Shown here piece by piece: positions 63,501 through 64,000 of a DNA stretch of 64,000 bases. Position numbers and translations under genes: made by a program. The notes beneath the pieces were generated by a model. It searched no databases. It was given only the letters and a program-made list of their open reading frames with translations, and was not told the origin of the DNA. Source of the stretch: Pseudomonas protegens (GTDB taxonomy: Bacteria; Pseudomonadota; Gammaproteobacteria; Pseudomonadales; Pseudomonadaceae); contig NZ_CP031396.1 in the NCBI RefSeq assembly GCF_003363755.1, positions 434,001-498,000 on the forward strand, written 5' to 3'. How positions within the stretch are numbered: the first letter of the stretch is position 1; each line of letters starts with the position of its first letter.

Positions 63501-64000
63501 ATGGCATAGGCCCTGGCCTGCTCCACCACGGCCTGCGCGGACCTGGCCGATACCGGCAGGACCCAGGGCCGGCCCTGTGCCGAAGGTTCCTGCTGCGGCT
63601 GTGCCTGCCGATAGGCGCTGGCATCTTCGAGAATCATGTGGACGTTGGTGCCACTGAGCCCGAAACCGCTGATTCCAGCCAGGCGCGGCCGGTCGGGCAA
63701 CGACTCGATCGCCGTGGGCACCGCCAGCCGGGAACGCTTCCAGTCCACCAGAGGGTTCAACTGTGCGAGATGCAGTTGCGCAGGCACCTCGGCGTGCTTG
63801 AGAACCATCATGGTCTTGATCACGCTGGCCATTCCGGCGGCCGCATCCAGATGGCCCATGTTGGCCTTGACCGAGCCCACCCACAGCGGTCGCTCACGCC
63901 CCTGGAAGGCACGGTCCAGCGAAGAGAGTTCGATCGGATCGCCCAGTGGCGTACCGGTGCCGTGGGCCTCGACATAGTCGATGTCGTCCACGCTCAAGCC
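57539..64000 (-). CDS. pltB: Type I polyketide synthase PltB (5' end outside the window)
   Basis: The visible 2150 or so residues are the C-terminal part of a protein of roughly 2450. Order: end of KS1 (YVEAHGTGTPLGD), AT1 (GHSMGEVAAAY, HS-type malonyl pattern around 63.0 kb), ACP1 (FFELGLSSISLVE, about 62.0 kb), KS2 with VDTACSSSL (about 61.3 kb), then no AT: the post-KS linker runs straight into YPWQLNDYWI near 60.2-60.4 kb. A DH/KR-like region without catalytic residues follows, then ACP2 (FFDMGMSSVMSLD, about 57.8 kb). It builds the resorcinol ring together with PltC. Confidence 0.95.
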   Translation of the reverse strand, partial: GLSVDDIDYVEAHGTGTPLGDPIELSSLDRAFQGRERPLWVGSVKANMGHLDAAAGMASVIKTMMVLKHAEVPAQLHLAQLNPLVDWKRSRLAVPTAIESLPDRPRLAGISGFGLSGTNVHMILEDASAYRQAQPQQEPSAQGRPWVLPVSARSAQAVVEQARAYAIHLPQQDDGQLQAFVASAIHRRDHFPYRSAVVGANAAQLKSQLEQLPAPTLACATDEEDRRGPVLVFTGQGAQWVGMGRDLLEREPAFLAMIRRCDQALAQWANWSVEAELRSDASGSRLHLTEFAQPCIFAIQVAISECLRQWGVIPAAVVGHSMGEVAAAYCAGALDLESAVRVIHHRAQAMKDTLGQGRMLVVGLPAPTLQSRLANNPQLELSVVNSRNSCVVSGSPQAVQALDQQLRDEGIFTYLMPAEYAFHSYQMDECLTQIRAGLEDLPVVAAHTPWISTSAMPEEPILADADYWARNARGIVRFDRAIEQLIEQGHRLFVEIGPHTVLAASINQALADKGTQGLVCGALHKQGDAALELASIVARLYEWGAGPDWQAFQPREAALELPAYPWQQQRFWFAPAPRPQPAGLVSQLRAQVLVYDAQGNLCAQANDVALSVPQLAQVAVPAPAKVPAAAQPVGDVRAQIGALLTQIIGVACADPDPDRGFFELGLSSISLVEFKRMLERQFALKLSATVGFDYPTINRLGQYLEGLLSREPASTPVTVDAGATDAAGSIAVVAMACRFPQADSPEALWKLILEQTDTVGPVPPSRLAGAKPEETFPRFASLIQRPEGFDEAFFRISPKEARSMDPQQRLLLMVAWEALERAGIPQEKLLEQRVGVFVGANAHDYETRVLGSAQGVDAHYGTGSSFSAICGRLSHFLGVRGPSLTVDTACSSSLTAIHLACNSLRAAECDIAIVGGVNVIASASIFQSMGQAGALAPDGISKAFDDSADGYGRGEGCGVVILKRQAQAERERDPIVATILGSAVNHDGACAGLTVPNGPAQEALISEALANAGVHPGQVSYVEAHGTGTVLGDPIELNALHNAYRQASPDSPALTVASVKANIGHLEAAAGIASLIKACLVVEHGRIAPQAHLQRANTRVDWAAMNLKLAHQAMDWPGRPESRVAGVSAFGFTGTNVHVLLKGYTAPATAPLPPATAPVALCLSAATPAALAELAQRYVSFLGTTEHCPQTICYNALVRRTAFKERLVVQGQDCRELAQALQAWLAGSPIANDRKPAAGEPWATLAEAFGRGVQAPGPERLPDGCQAIGLPTYPWQLNDYWIDAGQPATAVQPARAASGHPCLQMLVRPAGQLWYWSGALAPQAGHYDPLGEQGYRVKTHLLLDAVLQAVQETPRGVQQIRDLQIAQLRLRGEQHLTSHLSIHLSQAADACFELALQGAGDERRQVCMSGTLVDCAVQLQEQTLRAVSMLDEPSAPAPDVGLCPWSGCAATGGQRALYRFAHSLTAAERQTQLLASVVELFEGAHAAALVGFSGLQVWADLPAQVWIVLTGHDADKPDSLQVVDARGCQLALFEGPQFGHPGSWYLPDLQSAPLDLPMIVRQWQDYPMPGEGARQREGYWMVLAWSTAEVQPLAAAFAAEQRPVEVIELHAGQQPLARQLSSALRGAVADPSCLGVIVAGADAQEADDLGVSLVASAALVQAFAGAIASVGTPAKPVWFALHARDAASPAMGAVQATWQGAAHIFALEHPAWWGGLVTLQGSDGRSYASLCRLLHGQPGHDHFAISGARVEVQYLVEDQTDPLQRLEPPALNGTVVLHAVPGCDLEPVLTALGQRGVQRVLLLCEAPGQLHMPERMPGAMAISSLSDLSRENLADTFATLRAQDRIAGFIHLDLDWRTVALKEPEFVVRMQESARPLEVLQQLHQLIDDPEAFFLILGSVSSLLGGAGFARSAIADAYASWVHAQRRRQGLNCQLLHLTQSEQELEQDAAARTAMQGSGLQPLQRSQIVQAIARVLGGQGQCGLLNVDWQQLKGLYLSVLRWPLLEHLGAADSAADQRLAELIGLPPLQQRRAMQALVCEVVGQVFGVADGLELDVRKGFFDMGMSSVMSLDLRSRLGRALSIDLPSTFGFEYTSIEQVTDYLMGELLAPETRESVTAPEPVSPASRHQDLHELSRAELIGALEDELRDIANY

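Noticed and set aside
1..64000. tRNA, rRNA or CRISPR array
   Set aside because: No cloverleaf-like, rRNA-like or regularly spaced repeat arrays were noticed by eye on either strand; a dedicated search could still find a tRNA I overlooked.

Overview
The window is a high-GC gammaproteobacterial chromosome segment from a fluorescent Pseudomonas, most likely P. protegens or a close relative. The main reason is the right third (about 39.0-64.0 kb), which matches the pyoluteorin (plt) locus gene for gene: pltB (cut by the right edge), pltC, pltD, pltE, pltF and pltG on the minus strand, the TetR gene pltH on the plus strand, then the efflux genes pltI, pltJ, pltK, pltN and pltO and a LysE-type exporter on the minus strand. 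The short GC-rich repeats at the left edge and near 9.6 kb are of the REP type common in this group. I saw no rRNA, tRNA or CRISPR array.

0-9.4 kb is one minus-strand operon. Read in transcription order it encodes a PhdA-like protein, a TpsB/FhaC-type outer-membrane translocator, an ExbB with a LamG-like periplasmic ectodomain, ExbD, a TonB-like protein, a porin, a periplasmic coiled-coil protein, a YbjN-like protein and a PpiC-type prolyl isomerase. This is the gene order I know from the phosphate-starvation Pdt/PUMA3 region of P. aeruginosa (PA0691-PA0699). The large secreted TpsA partner that sits next to phdA there is not present here.

9.7-16.1 kb is an accessory stretch of small and hypothetical genes: a DUF3077-like protein, a GIY-YIG nuclease-like protein in a distinctly AT-rich patch, an amidase, a DUF1963-like protein and several orphans.

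16.4-25.0 kb holds the most striking system, a plus-strand operon of tightly coupled genes that I read as a 3-thiaglutamate-type (tgl, 'pearlin') pathway. It has a CmoA-like carboxy-SAM enzyme, a second SAM methyltransferase with a zinc-ribbon start, a PqqD-like/M50 site-2 protease fusion, a 52-residue cysteine-free scaffold peptide (TglA) that no ordinary ORF cutoff would report, a DUF692/MNIO oxidase, its partner protein, a LanB-like protein lacking the elimination domain (a peptide aminoacyl-tRNA ligase, PEARL) and an MFS exporter. The expected logic is that an amino acid (Cys in the known case) is added to the end of the scaffold by TglB, processed by TglHI, carboxymethylated by TglE/F, released by TglG and exported, leaving the scaffold to be reused.

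25.0-39.0 kb is a mosaic: a decayed T6SS vgrG, an orphan polyamine-binding protein divergent from a LuxR-type regulator, two hypothetical genes, two GNAT acetyltransferases, a MocR/PdxR-type regulator, and a redox/detoxification group (NAD(P)H quinone reductase, AhpD-like protein, TetR regulator divergent from an Old Yellow Enzyme, SDR, alpha/beta hydrolase, zinc-independent MDR reductase).
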